Below are positions 20,916 through 29,189 of a DNA stretch of 64,000 nt, piece after piece. How positions within the stretch are numbered: position 1 is the first letter of the stretch; the number at the start of each line of letters is the position of its first letter. The notes under the pieces were generated by a model. The model searched no databases. It was given only the letters and a program-made list of their open reading frames with translations, and was not told the DNA's origin. The translations under genes were made by a program, and so were the position numbers. The stretch lies in assembly GCF_000242875.2 (NCBI RefSeq), contig NZ_AEXL02000090.1:94717-158716 (forward strand), read 5' to 3'. The DNA comes from Candidatus Nitrosopumilus salarius BD31. Lineage in GTDB: Archaea > Thermoproteota > Nitrososphaeria > Nitrososphaerales > Nitrosopumilaceae.

Positions 20916-21277
20916 CAAGTTTCGAAAATTTTTACCATGATTTGCTTGAATTCCTAAAAAAATATGAGCATCTTAATACTCCTCTGAGAGTTGAAAAAGA
21001 TCTTGAAAATGACATTGTAAAAATATTTGGTGAAAAAATTACATCATTGGCCAAGGCACAAAATGGTCTAAATGATGTAACTGAACTTGCATACACTACA
21101 GCTGAACATCATCCTTATTGGAATTTGATTTACAACTGTGCTGAAATTGCAAACAGTGTATTAGAAAAATGGAAAGAAACTCTGACTGAAGATGATTTGG
21201 CAGATATAGATTGGTCTCTAAAAGAAATTAATCAAACTCTTGAAAAAATTAAAACAAAGAATGGCCCCTTATCCTAG
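20912..21277 (+). CDS. conserved helical protein of unknown function
   Basis: 121 residues, fully helical, no signal, no cysteine pairs. Motifs: FYHDLLEFLKKYEHLNTPLR, YTTAEHHPYWNLIYNCAEIA, and ADIDWSLKEINQTLEKIK. I do not recognise the family. ATGA overlap with the CoA-binding protein and the GTPase gene 34 bases downstream indicate a three-gene operon. Confidence 0.75.
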   Translation: MTSFENFYHDLLEFLKKYEHLNTPLRVEKDLENDIVKIFGEKITSLAKAQNGLNDVTELAYTTAEHHPYWNLIYNCAEIANSVLEKWKETLTEDDLADIDWSLKEINQTLEKIKTKNGPLS

Positions 21278-21311
21278 ACAGAGATAAATATTCTGAGATG
21301 GCAATCTTTGT

Positions 21312-22523
21312 ATGTCTATCAAAATTGGTTTGATTGGAAAAACCAATACTGGCAAGACGACGTTTTTTAATTCTGCGACTCTTTCTTCTGAAGAAATTTC
21401 ATCATATCCTTTCACTACTAAAAAACCCGTATCTGGTGTTGCACATGCAATTACTCTTTGTGTACATCCTGAATTTAAAATTCAAGACAACCCCAATAAT
21501 TCCAAATGTCTTGATGGGTGGCGTTATATTCCAATTGAGTTAATTGATTTGCCCGGACTCATAAAAGATGCCTGGAAAGGAAAAGGTCTTGGAAATCAAT
21601 TCTTGTCGATTGCTGCACAATCTGATGCACTACTCCATGTAGTTGATGCATCTGGAGGGATTGATTCTACTGGAAAAATCACTGAGGTTGGCACTGGAGA
21701 TCCAATATCCGACTTTGCAGATATTGAGGAAGAATTGATCATGTGGTATCATAAAATTTTAGAAGGTAACCGAGAAAAAGTTTCTAAACTGATAAAATCT
21801 GGCTCTCACATTTTTGATGCAATTACTGATCTTTATCGTGGAATTGGTGTGAACAAAGCTCATGTTAAAAAAACAATTTTAGCTACAGGGCTTGAAGACA
21901 AAAATTTTGATGATTTTGATATGGTTGATAGTAAAAAATTTGCAACATATCTTAGAAAGATTTCAAAACCAACATTAATTGTTGCAAACAAAGTTGATGT
22001 TGAAGGTGCTGACAGAAATTTCGATAGATTACGAGAGAGATATAATGATTCAATTATAATCCCTGTAAGTGGCGATAGTGAATTTGTTCTTAGACGTGCA
22101 GAACAAAAGGGATTGATAAAATACTCTCCTGGCTCAGAACAATTTGAAATTCTTAAAGCTGATGAATTGAATGAAAAACAAACTAACGCACTAGATTTTA
22201 TCAAAAAAGGTATAATGGGCGAATATATGAGAACAGGAGTTCAATTTGCAATAAATGTGGCTGTTTTTAAATTACTGAAAATGAATTCAATTTATCCAGT
22301 TGCAGATGAAAAAAACCTCTCTGATAAAAAAGGGCGAATATTGCCTGACTTGATTTTGTTAAAAGATGGTGCAACAATAAATGATCTTGCAAAAGAAATT
22401 CACACTGATTTGACAAAAGGATTGCTTTATGCAAAAGATTTGAGATATGGTTTAAGATTGCCTACTGACTATCAGCTAAGAGATAGAGATGTGGTGTCTC
22501 TGGTAAGCGCTGCAAAAAAATAA
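21312..22523 (+). CDS. Obg/YchF-type translation-associated GTPase with TGS domain
   Basis: 403 residues. G1 GKTNTGKT (9-16), G3 DLPGLIKDAWKGKGLGNQF, G4 NKVD near 217-220, and a C-terminal TGS domain (about 330-400; PDLILLKDGATINDLAKEIH, RDRDVVSLVSA). The insertion with IDLPG and HVVDASG matches the archaeal OLA1/YchF-related family (like Pyrococcus PH0525), thought to act on ribosomes. Gly-rich signatures are intact. Convergent with the small zinc protein, with no gap. Confidence 0.92.
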   Translation: MSIKIGLIGKTNTGKTTFFNSATLSSEEISSYPFTTKKPVSGVAHAITLCVHPEFKIQDNPNNSKCLDGWRYIPIELIDLPGLIKDAWKGKGLGNQFLSIAAQSDALLHVVDASGGIDSTGKITEVGTGDPISDFADIEEELIMWYHKILEGNREKVSKLIKSGSHIFDAITDLYRGIGVNKAHVKKTILATGLEDKNFDDFDMVDSKKFATYLRKISKPTLIVANKVDVEGADRNFDRLRERYNDSIIIPVSGDSEFVLRRAEQKGLIKYSPGSEQFEILKADELNEKQTNALDFIKKGIMGEYMRTGVQFAINVAVFKLLKMNSIYPVADEKNLSDKKGRILPDLILLKDGATINDLAKEIHTDLTKGLLYAKDLRYGLRLPTDYQLRDRDVVSLVSAAKK

Positions 22524-22709
22524 TCAATCTTTTTTCTTACTTCGAGGCTTTGTTCTTAATACTGCTTTACAACAAACACATCTTGTATCCTCTGATGACA
22601 AAAATATCCCACAAAACGTACATCTTTTTTGTCCAATTTCATACCTAATTTTGTTTGGAACTGGCTCTGCTTTATGCATCTGGCAAATTCCCCTACATGT
22701 TCGACCCAT
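22524..22709 (-). CDS. 61-aa double zinc-binding protein behind TFB copy 2
   Basis: Start chosen at ATG 22709 (MGRTCRGICQMHKAEPVPNK) because an AGGAGGTGA Shine-Dalgarno ends five bases before it; the GTG three codons upstream lies inside that site. Cysteines: CRGIC, CTFC and CVCC, with a basic tail RTKPRSKKKD. A small rubredoxin-like or ribbon protein, highly basic and perhaps RNA- or DNA-binding. It overlaps the end of the TFB gene and is surely in the same transcript. The type is common in Nitrososphaerota, with unknown function. Confidence 0.78.
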   Translation of the reverse strand: MGRTCRGICQMHKAEPVPNKIRYEIGQKRCTFCGIFLSSEDTRCVCCKAVLRTKPRSKKKD

Positions 22710-23613
22710 TAATTTCACCTCCTATTCTTTCTTTGATCTCCTTAGTTCTGTCTCTGATGGTAACTGAGCTAATTCCTGATACTTTAGAAATTTTTACTTG
22801 AGATATTTTTTCATGATTTATCGTAACTGCTAAATTAACGGCTGCAGCTGCCATGCCAATAGGATTTTTGCTTGTTGAAATGTTTTTTTTTGCTGAAATT
22901 CTGAGTATTTTAAATGCGAGTCGTTCTGTTTTTTCTGAGATATTCGCTGCTGTAGCAATTCTTGTCACAAATTCAATTGGGTCATATGATTCAGGATTAA
23001 TTTGTAATTCTTTTACAAGAAACCTGTATGTTCTTTGTAAATCCCTCTTCTTGATGTTGCCAGCATCTGCAACATCTTGTAGTGTTCTAGGGATGTTGGT
23101 ACTTCTGCAGGCAATGTATATTGTAGCACAAAGTATTCCTGATGTGGATCTTCCTGTGAGAATTTTTTTAGCAGCAATTTTTCTAAATAGATATGCAGTG
23201 TGTTCAGTAACTGATTCTGGTAATGCCAGTTTTGATGAAATTCCGTCTAATAATGTAAATGCTTTTTGAAATGATTTTACTGCATTAGATGAGCGACTAT
23301 TTCTATCCCACATTCTTAAGCGGTAAAACATACGACGATTCTCTACTGATAATGATTTACCTGTGGAATCTCTGTCTTTTGATTCGATAATTGTTGACAG
23401 ACCCATGTCTATCATCTTCAAAGAAATTTTTTGCCCACTTCTACTGTTATTCTGATATTCTTCACTAAAGTAACCTGATCTTTCTACCCCTGAATCAATA
23501 ACTCTTTCAGAAAAAACTGAACCGCAGCTACCACATGCAATTTCACCTGTGTAAGGATCTGTGATCAAGCTATTTTTTTTACAGTTTTTTTGATGCACTA
23601 ATTTTGTTAACAT
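22693..23613 (-). CDS. TFB paralogue with altered zinc ribbon (copy 2)
   Basis: 306 residues; two cyclin repeats are intact (GRSTSGILCATIYIACRSTN and NPIGMAAAAVNLAVTI) and the linker keeps STIIESKDRDSTGKSLS. The ribbon is unusual: the second knuckle CGSC is normal but the first is H-x3-C (VHQKNCKKN) where CxxC is expected; the Cys aligns with the second ligand of the other TFBs by its 16-residue distance to the next Cys. The protein may still bind zinc with His, or contact polymerase differently. It is a candidate alternative initiation factor. Confidence 0.9.
   Translation of the reverse strand: MLTKLVHQKNCKKNSLITDPYTGEIACGSCGSVFSERVIDSGVERSGYFSEEYQNNSRSGQKISLKMIDMGLSTIIESKDRDSTGKSLSVENRRMFYRLRMWDRNSRSSNAVKSFQKAFTLLDGISSKLALPESVTEHTAYLFRKIAAKKILTGRSTSGILCATIYIACRSTNIPRTLQDVADAGNIKKRDLQRTYRFLVKELQINPESYDPIEFVTRIATAANISEKTERLAFKILRISAKKNISTSKNPIGMAAAAVNLAVTINHEKISQVKISKVSGISSVTIRDRTKEIKERIGGEINGSNM
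22715..22723 (-). promoter_or_regulatory. Shine-Dalgarno deciding the start of the 61-aa zinc protein
   Basis: AGGAGGTGA on the minus strand, complementary to the 16S tail, five bases before ATG 22709 and inside the TFB coding sequence. Confidence 0.8.
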
Positions 23614-23643
23614 ACTGTATTCTGCGCTGTAAATTATTTAAGG

Positions 23644-23672
23644 TCAGGATATTTTTTTAACTAGTGGTAAAT
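23644..23672 (-). promoter_or_regulatory. TFB copy 2 promoter with TTACCACTAG element
   Basis: On the minus strand, TTTACCACTAG (reverse of 23661-23671) is followed at once by TTAAAAAAATAT, a likely TATA box, 30-45 bases before ATG 23613. The same ten-base element recurs at 25105, 29784 and 29824. Confidence 0.5.
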
Positions 23673-23703
23673 TATACCTAAAATTCATGTTAATTTAGCA
23701 ATC

Positions 23704-23740
23704 TTGGCACTAGTTCAATTTTTGTCAATCGTATAAATAA
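23704..23740 (+). promoter_or_regulatory. TTGGCACTAG element and TATA box of gene 23764
   Basis: TTGGCACTAG (23704-23713) lies upstream of GTATAAATAA (23731-23740). The TATA centre is 28 bases before ATG 23764, which argues for a leaderless mRNA starting there and against the ATG at 23749. Confidence 0.55.
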
Positions 23741-23763
23741 AAAAATTAATGAACATATTTAGC

Positions 23764-24123
23764 ATGCCCCATATTGTTTTAGATCAACAAATTGATCTTT
23801 TTGATTATTCAAAAAAGTTCAGTCCTGTTTTCCAAAAATCACCTCTAATTAAAATTCCAACCATCTATGTTGAAAAGGATGGCAATGTTGCAATATTACC
23901 AACTATTGTAATTGACGAAAAACATCAGGAGTTTTTTATTCAAATTATTACAAATGCTAAAAAAACTACTATTAGGTTATTGCCTCAAACAGATCCTGAA
24001 AAAACTGATTCTGTCAAATTTTCATTAGTCAAAGTTTACGATCAAATGAAGTACAACTATCCTAACATCTCAATATCAAAATCAAATTTATTTGATTATG
24101 TCCAAATGCATGAATCTATGTGA
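23764..24123 (+). CDS. hypothetical protein
   Basis: 119 residues from ATG 23764 (MPHIVLDQQIDLFDYSKKFS); the TATA box at 23731 fits this start. The pattern (HIVLDQ near the start, IDEKHQEFFIQIITNAKKTT in the middle) hints at an alpha/beta fold of tautomerase-like size, but I do not recognise it with certainty. No signal peptide or metal site. Divergent from TFB copy 2 and convergent with the B12-binding gene. Confidence 0.6.
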   Translation: MPHIVLDQQIDLFDYSKKFSPVFQKSPLIKIPTIYVEKDGNVAILPTIVIDEKHQEFFIQIITNAKKTTIRLLPQTDPEKTDSVKFSLVKVYDQMKYNYPNISISKSNLFDYVQMHESM

Positions 24124-24144
24124 ATAACATCCTTTATGTAATTA

Positions 24145-24990
24145 TTAATTATATTTTCTTATAATTTTTGGAATTTCTTCTAATGTCCCATCACGAATAA
24201 TCTCTCCATCAAATTTTGGAATTTTGGTTGTCTGAATGGCGTATCCTCCAATTAATATCGGATTTTTATATTTTTCTTTTATTTTTTTTACTAATCTTTG
24301 ACCAGCTCCTAAATTATCTTCAAGTGTAATTGAAATCAGAATTATGTCTGGTTTATTATTTTGAATAAAATTCAGAACGGATTCTGTAGGAATCGATGTA
24401 CCTATGTTGTACACTTTGAATCCTTTAATTGTTAGATATGTTTCTAATACGTCACAGCCTAAATGATGTTCTTCTCCTAATGGGACACAAATGAGGATCT
24501 TTTTCTTTTTTCCTGAACCTGAGACTCTATCCATTATTATTTTGACTAATGTTTGAGCAATATTGCTTGCTACATGTTCAGTTGCAATGCTTATTTTACT
24601 ACTGGCCCAATCATCTCCAATTTTATACATTACAGGCCTTAAAATTTTATCAAAGAAATCTGACTCGTTAAAAATTTTAATATATTCTTCATAAATTTTT
24701 ACACAATATTCGATATTGCCCTCTGTTAATTTCTTGTATAGTTGTTGTTTTGATTTTTTAGTTGCGTCTTCTCTTTTTTTGATGTCTTTTGGATTGTATG
24801 ATGCTAGCATCGATAATACTTTAGGATCGTTTCTGAAATCAGGTGGAATATCCTCTTTAACAACTTCTGATGCTTTGCCTAGATATTTCACGATTTCTTG
24901 TTTTGAAGTGCTTTTTTTGGAATCCCATACACTTTTCACTAAGTAAAGATATTGATCAGATTTCACTTTTTTGGCTCTAATGTACACCAT
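24145..24990 (-). CDS. cobalamin-binding domain protein with transposase-like N-terminus
   Basis: 281 residues. Residues 1-40 (YIRAKKVKSDQYLYLVKSVW ... QEIVKYLG) resemble the N-terminal strand unit of IS1634-type transposases. Residues about 85-155 form the B12 helical cap (FDKILRPVMYKIGDDWASSK, IATEHVASNIAQTLV), and 165-281 a Rossmann B12 domain with PLGEEHHLGCD, where His supplies the lower cobalt ligand as in CarH/LitR light sensors, with ILISITLEDN and GGYAI following. There is no MerR DNA-binding domain. Likely a B12-dependent sensor or regulator; catalysis is not indicated. Confidence 0.82.
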   Translation of the reverse strand: MVYIRAKKVKSDQYLYLVKSVWDSKKSTSKQEIVKYLGKASEVVKEDIPPDFRNDPKVLSMLASYNPKDIKKREDATKKSKQQLYKKLTEGNIEYCVKIYEEYIKIFNESDFFDKILRPVMYKIGDDWASSKISIATEHVASNIAQTLVKIIMDRVSGSGKKKKILICVPLGEEHHLGCDVLETYLTIKGFKVYNIGTSIPTESVLNFIQNNKPDIILISITLEDNLGAGQRLVKKIKEKYKNPILIGGYAIQTTKIPKFDGEIIRDGTLEEIPKIIRKYN

Positions 24991-25008
24991 GTATTTCGTT
25001 ATTTTTTT

Positions 25009-25027
25009 AGTATATAACTAGTGATAA
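25009..25027 (-). promoter_or_regulatory. TTATCACTAG element adjoining the TATA box of the B12-binding protein gene
   Basis: On the minus strand TTTATCACTAG runs straight into TTATATACT, centred about 24 bases before ATG 24990. The same arrangement (CACTAG then TATA) appears at 25128 and 29846. Confidence 0.5.
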
Positions 25028-25104
25028 AATATGTTTATAGTGCTAATAAATAATATTTGAATTTTTTCACCATTTAATTTGAAATGATGCTTGTGTTCTA
25101 TTCA

Positions 25105-25140
25105 TTACCACTAGAATAAAAAATTATCACTAGTTTAAAT
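25105..25140 (+). promoter_or_regulatory. paired CACTAG elements and TATA-like box before the epimerase operon
   Basis: TTACCACTAG (25105-25114) and TTATCACTAG (25124-25133) are 19 bases apart; the second abuts TTTAAAT (25134-25140). Predicted transcription would start near 25162, leaving a leader of about 68 bases before the small gene at 25230. Confidence 0.5.
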
Positions 25141-25229
25141 GATTTATTTTCTAAGTTATTATATGGACTACAAAAAAAATCTAAATTCTGAAACGTTTTT
25201 AAATCAATTTGACATGGAGTGCTCTTTGA

Positions 25230-25430
25230 ATTGATAAAACCCTATTATTTGCAGGTGTTGCATTGCTGATACTCGGTACATGTTTTTTAACTGCTCAATC
25301 AATTGAAAATTCCCTTAGCGATGCATTTACTGTCGGCGAATATCTTTGGTTAGTATTAGGTGGATTGACAATTACTTTTGCAATTCGTGCGAAACATGAA
25401 AAAAATAAACAGTTGGGAGTATTGAGATAG
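25230..25430 (+). CDS. 66-aa two-helix membrane protein, non-ATG start
   Basis: Open frame translating as (I/M)DKTLLFAGVALLILGTCFL, then a second hydrophobic helix (YLWLVLGGLTITFAI) and a basic tail AKHEKNKQLGVLR. An in-frame stop is directly upstream, so the first possible codon is ATT 25230; a TTG inside the first helix is the alternative. The stop is two bases before the GTG of the epimerase gene, so the two are surely coupled. Coding is likely; the start is uncertain. Confidence 0.6.
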   Translation: MDKTLLFAGVALLILGTCFLTAQSIENSLSDAFTVGEYLWLVLGGLTITFAIRAKHEKNKQLGVLR

Positions 25431-25432
25431 TA

Positions 25433-26815
25433 GTGGAAAAAATTATCTCCGGTGAACTTTTCACTCAGTCTTCTCCTTTCTCTATTTTGGTAACTGGGTC
25501 CACTGGTTTTATTGGGTCTAGGTTAATTTCATCACTTGCTAAATCCGGTTATACTATAACAGGCTTGAGTAGAAAAAAACTATCTGACACAAAAAATGTG
25601 AAATATGTTCAAGCTGATGTATTTGATATTAATCAACTTACCAATGCAATGAATGGTATAGAAATTGCATATTACTTACTTCATTCTATGGAAGGGGGTA
25701 AATCTGACTGGAAAGAATTTGCTTCTCGAGAGAAGATACAAGCTCAAAATTTTCTCAAAGCTGCCTCAAAATCTGGTGTAAAAAGAATAATCTATCTTGG
25801 AGGCTTGGTTAATGACAGTTTAGAATTGTCCCCCCATATGCAAAGTCGTAAAGAAGTTGGAGCAATTCTTGCTTCTGGAAATATCCCAGTTACTGAATTA
25901 CGTGCATCTCTGATCATTGGGGCTCAAGGAGGATCTTATGCAATGCTTCGTTATCTTGTAGAACGTTTACGAATAATGGTGTGCCCCTCTTGGGTAAAAT
26001 CTCTTGCACAACCAATTGCAGTTGATGATGTTATTTACTATTTATCTGAGTGTCTTAAAAAACCCGAAACACTAGGAAAAATTTTCGAAATAGGTGGCCC
26101 TGATAAAATGACATATGAAGAGTTAATGCGTGTTTATTCTGCATATTTGAACAAAAATTTGTTTGTCTTACAAATTCCATTTTTAACTACTCGTCTTTCT
26201 TCGTATTGGGTTGATTTGATTACTCCTGTTAAGGCATCACTTGCAAGACCTCTGATTGATAGTCTTGTTCATGATACAGTTGTAACAAATAATGAGATCA
26301 CAAAAATTATTCCATTGAGATTAAAATCTGTTCGTGAATCTATTGATATCGCTACTAAAGAAATGAATTCATCCCCCCCTCTGCAATCTGAATTTAAAGA
26401 AGAAAAAACTGGCTTTAAAATTAATCAAACAGTTATCCAGATATCTCTTTTTACATTGGCCATAATTGGTACTTCTTATTATTGGTTAGATGATAGACCA
26501 GAAATTTATCAACCTTTGTGGTTGTTTGGATCTTTTGTTTGGTATGTTGCAATCTTTACTGCGATTATCTTTATTCGTAATAATGCTCGTTTGGGTTATC
26601 TGATAGCTGGTGTACTATCTTGGGTAACATTGATGTTTTGGTTATTTGATAATTTTTATGTTGTTTTTAATACCTCCTTAATAGCAAACCAGCCTAGTGC
26701 AATTATGACTCTTAGGAATTTCACAGGTATTGCAGCTGCGTCAATAACTGTAATTGCCTCTCACAATCTTTTTCACAAAGTAATTGATTATCAGTATAAG
26801 GGTACGCCTATCTGA
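25433..26815 (+). CDS. NAD(P)-binding epimerase (NDUFA9/NmrA-like) with C-terminal membrane domain
   Basis: 460 residues, GTG start. About 15-300 is an atypical SDR: TGSTGFIGSRLI nucleotide loop, VQADVFD, YYLLHSMEGG and a YLGGLV strand in place of the usual Ser/Tyr, as in NDUFA9/YbjT-type proteins that bind NADPH but often do not act as classical epimerases. Residues 345-460 hold four membrane helices. Fusion of an SDR to a membrane domain suggests a role at the membrane, perhaps lipid or quinone metabolism or respiratory assembly. The C-terminal half is not recognised. Confidence 0.82.
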   Translation: MEKIISGELFTQSSPFSILVTGSTGFIGSRLISSLAKSGYTITGLSRKKLSDTKNVKYVQADVFDINQLTNAMNGIEIAYYLLHSMEGGKSDWKEFASREKIQAQNFLKAASKSGVKRIIYLGGLVNDSLELSPHMQSRKEVGAILASGNIPVTELRASLIIGAQGGSYAMLRYLVERLRIMVCPSWVKSLAQPIAVDDVIYYLSECLKKPETLGKIFEIGGPDKMTYEELMRVYSAYLNKNLFVLQIPFLTTRLSSYWVDLITPVKASLARPLIDSLVHDTVVTNNEITKIIPLRLKSVRESIDIATKEMNSSPPLQSEFKEEKTGFKINQTVIQISLFTLAIIGTSYYWLDDRPEIYQPLWLFGSFVWYVAIFTAIIFIRNNARLGYLIAGVLSWVTLMFWLFDNFYVVFNTSLIANQPSAIMTLRNFTGIAAASITVIASHNLFHKVIDYQYKGTPI

Positions 26816-26825
26816 TGTCTGTTTT

Positions 26826-26918
26826 TCACTGAATTTCTTTCTTTAATTTGATTAAAATATTGTTTGTCATTTTTAGTAATCCGTTAATACTGGGATCTTC
26901 AGCAAAGTCTCTTGTCAT
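26826..26918 (-). CDS. possible 30-aa microprotein
   Basis: ATG frame MTRDFAEDPSINGLLKMTNN followed by ILIKLKKEIQ in the 190-base gap before the BtuF-like gene. It is amphipathic and compositionally protein-like, but there is no clear ribosome binding site or promoter. Weak call. Confidence 0.3.
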   Translation of the reverse strand: MTRDFAEDPSINGLLKMTNNILIKLKKEIQ

Positions 26919-27005
26919 AAATTTTAATTGAAATTTTCTCACTTAACAAATAGTGTGTGTTATAATATTACAATCTAGTATTTTGAGCCTATCTTCACTA
27001 TCTAA

Positions 27006-27926
27006 TTAAATATGAGAATATGTATTTTCTTCTATTTTTAGATCTTGGAATATCTTCGGTTGAATTATTTTTGCTAATATCTCCAATCCATCTATTGTTC
27101 TAATGCTTGGTTTGCTGAAAAACGAATTTGCATCAACTGCAAAAACCTGTTTATTTTTAACAGCTTTTAATGAGTTCCAATCATGATTTTCTTTTAGTGT
27201 GATATTATATTCTAAAATTACACGACTTGTGTCAAATCCACACGGCATCATGATAATTATGTCTGGCTCTGCTTGTTTGATTTCCTGAAAATTCAATCTT
27301 CTTGAATGTTCCCCAACTTTGCTGATCATGTTGATCCCACCTGCAATTTCTATCATTTCGGGAATCCAATGACCCGCAGTAAAAAATGGATCAATCCATT
27401 CAATTGCTAGAACTTTTGGTTTTTTATTTGTAGATCTTTTTTGTATGTTTTGTATTCTGTTTTCAAGCGAATCTGTAATTTCTTTTGCTTTACTTTCTTT
27501 TTCTAATATCTTTCCCACTTTTCTGACTGAATCAATGATTTCATGTAGATTATGTGGATTCATTGAAACTACTGTTGGTCTTTTTTCAAGAATTTCAATT
27601 GCATTGTTCACATGGTTGGTGTATGCAGCACAAACTTCGCAAGTTTCTTGCGATATGATTAGATCCGGATTTGCATCTTTGAGATTCTTTTCGTCTAAAA
27701 TGAAAATGTCTTTGTCATCTTTAAGCAATTGACAAGTTATTGCATCGATCTCTTTGCTGGTTAGTTCATTTGATTTAATTGCCGATCTTATTACTTTTAA
27801 TTTTGATGTCGCATCAGGTGGATGTTTGCATTCATGTGTAACTCCATAAAGCATATCTTGTACTCCAAATTCATAAAGTAGTTCAGTTGCGCTTGGTAGA
27901 AATGAAACAATCCTCTTAACTGACAT
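27006..27926 (-). CDS. BtuF-like cobalamin/corrinoid-binding protein without signal peptide
   Basis: 306 residues from ATG 27926 (a TTG two codons upstream is possible). It has the helical-backbone periplasmic-binding fold: RIVSFLPSATELLYEFGV, THECKHPPDA, DLIISQETCEVCA, VVSMNPHNLHEIIDSVRKVG, AIEWIDPFFTAGHWIPEMIE and PDIIIMMPCGFD. This matches the BtuF cobalamin-binding group, but it has no signal peptide and no ABC transporter genes beside it. It may bind a corrinoid or another tetrapyrrole in the cytoplasm. Confidence 0.85.
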   Translation of the reverse strand: MSVKRIVSFLPSATELLYEFGVQDMLYGVTHECKHPPDATSKLKVIRSAIKSNELTSKEIDAITCQLLKDDKDIFILDEKNLKDANPDLIISQETCEVCAAYTNHVNNAIEILEKRPTVVSMNPHNLHEIIDSVRKVGKILEKESKAKEITDSLENRIQNIQKRSTNKKPKVLAIEWIDPFFTAGHWIPEMIEIAGGINMISKVGEHSRRLNFQEIKQAEPDIIIMMPCGFDTSRVILEYNITLKENHDWNSLKAVKNKQVFAVDANSFFSKPSIRTIDGLEILAKIIQPKIFQDLKIEENTYSHI

Positions 27927-28025
27927 ATTCAAAGTTTGATATTATCCCTTAAACACCATACGTTTACAAATCGTCAATTTTGGTAATCAGGCAACTTAAT
28001 AGGCTCATTTTAGGCACAATTTGCA

Positions 28026-29183
28026 TTGCCTTCCGAGTCTCAAAATATTCGACGTGCAATTTTATCTAACTGGCATGAGACTCTTTCAAAATATGGCAAT
28101 CTGTTTTCGTCGGATTCTATTAGTGGTTCTAGCCCGCCATCAGTTTTTGTAGGTTCTCACAATTATCCCAAAGTTTTTGTCGGTCCGATGCTTCCACCAA
28201 TCCACGGCGATACAAGCTTGCTTGATATTCCTGAAAAGTGGAAAGGAAAATCTTTGGAAGAGATTGTTAATTTTAGATTGAACTTAGTTCGCGGAATACA
28301 AAAAATTTCAATTGATCAAACTGAGGGAAGATACATTGAAAATCTTCAAGAATTAACAATGTCCTCAAAACCTACTGACACTGATATGGTATTTTCAAAA
28401 CCAACGTCATCTAATATCGCACTTGATGGTGAAAGTGCTCCGTTTGGCCCTGTTGGAGAAATTGCCTCTGCAAAGTTTTCTGGAACCACTTCTATCAAAT
28501 CAATTGAAAAAACATTCTATGATCGAGACTTAAAAGCCGAAGAAGCTGTTTTAAGTTTATACAATTCTGGAATTGAAATTTCAAAAATTCAAAAATGTTT
28601 TAGTATAGGCATGCTGGGGAAAAAAAGAAAACTTGTTCCAACTAAATGGAGTATTACTGCAACTGACGATATAATTTCAAAATCTCTTGTATCTGAGATT
28701 CTAGATTACAGCTTGATTGATTCTTGTAGAGTTTTTTCTTATGAACATTTAGGTAATATCTTCACAATTGTTTTGTTTCCTCACCGATGGGTATATGAGA
28801 TGATTGAGGTATGGCATTCAGATGATGTTTTGATCTTTGGCTCTGATTTTGAAGATGCGCGTGGAATTGATCACCCACCTGCCATCGCTGGAGCTTATTT
28901 TGCAGCAAAATTAGGTGTTTTGGAATACCTACATAAAATGAAAATTCAGGCTGGAGTTGTCGTTTTGCGTGAAATAAGACCCGAATATGTAATTCCTGTT
29001 GGTGTATGGCAAATCCGTGAAGGTATTCGTGAAGCAATGAATCAAAATCCTGAAATTACTGCGATTTTTGATGATGCAATACTTTTGGCATCAAACCGAA
29101 CGAGCATAAGTAAATTTGAATGGCTTTCTCATGGAAATATTTTGAAATTAATGCGACAAAAAACACTTGTTGATTATTTTTAA
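28026..29183 (+). CDS. nreA: Nre family DNA repair protein with PCNA-interacting tail
   Basis: 385 residues, TTG start. The family hallmarks are all present: PPSVFVGSHNYPKVFVGPML near the start, RDLKAEEAVLSLY, the central VPTKWSITATDD, and the end WLSHGNILKLMRQKTLVDYF. The final QKTLVDYF is a PIP box (QxxLxxYF) for the sliding clamp. NreA proteins take part in repair of DNA damage such as mitomycin C lesions in haloarchaea. The usual N-terminal zinc finger (CxxC...) of some members is missing. Divergent from the BtuF-like gene. Confidence 0.93.
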   Translation: MPSESQNIRRAILSNWHETLSKYGNLFSSDSISGSSPPSVFVGSHNYPKVFVGPMLPPIHGDTSLLDIPEKWKGKSLEEIVNFRLNLVRGIQKISIDQTEGRYIENLQELTMSSKPTDTDMVFSKPTSSNIALDGESAPFGPVGEIASAKFSGTTSIKSIEKTFYDRDLKAEEAVLSLYNSGIEISKIQKCFSIGMLGKKRKLVPTKWSITATDDIISKSLVSEILDYSLIDSCRVFSYEHLGNIFTIVLFPHRWVYEMIEVWHSDDVLIFGSDFEDARGIDHPPAIAGAYFAAKLGVLEYLHKMKIQAGVVVLREIRPEYVIPVGVWQIREGIREAMNQNPEITAIFDDAILLASNRTSISKFEWLSHGNILKLMRQKTLVDYF

Positions 29184-29189
29184 GTGAAT

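Noticed and set aside
24145..24990. Transposase
   Set aside because: Only the first 40 residues resemble IS1634 transposases; no DDE core, no inverted repeats, and a full B12 domain follows.
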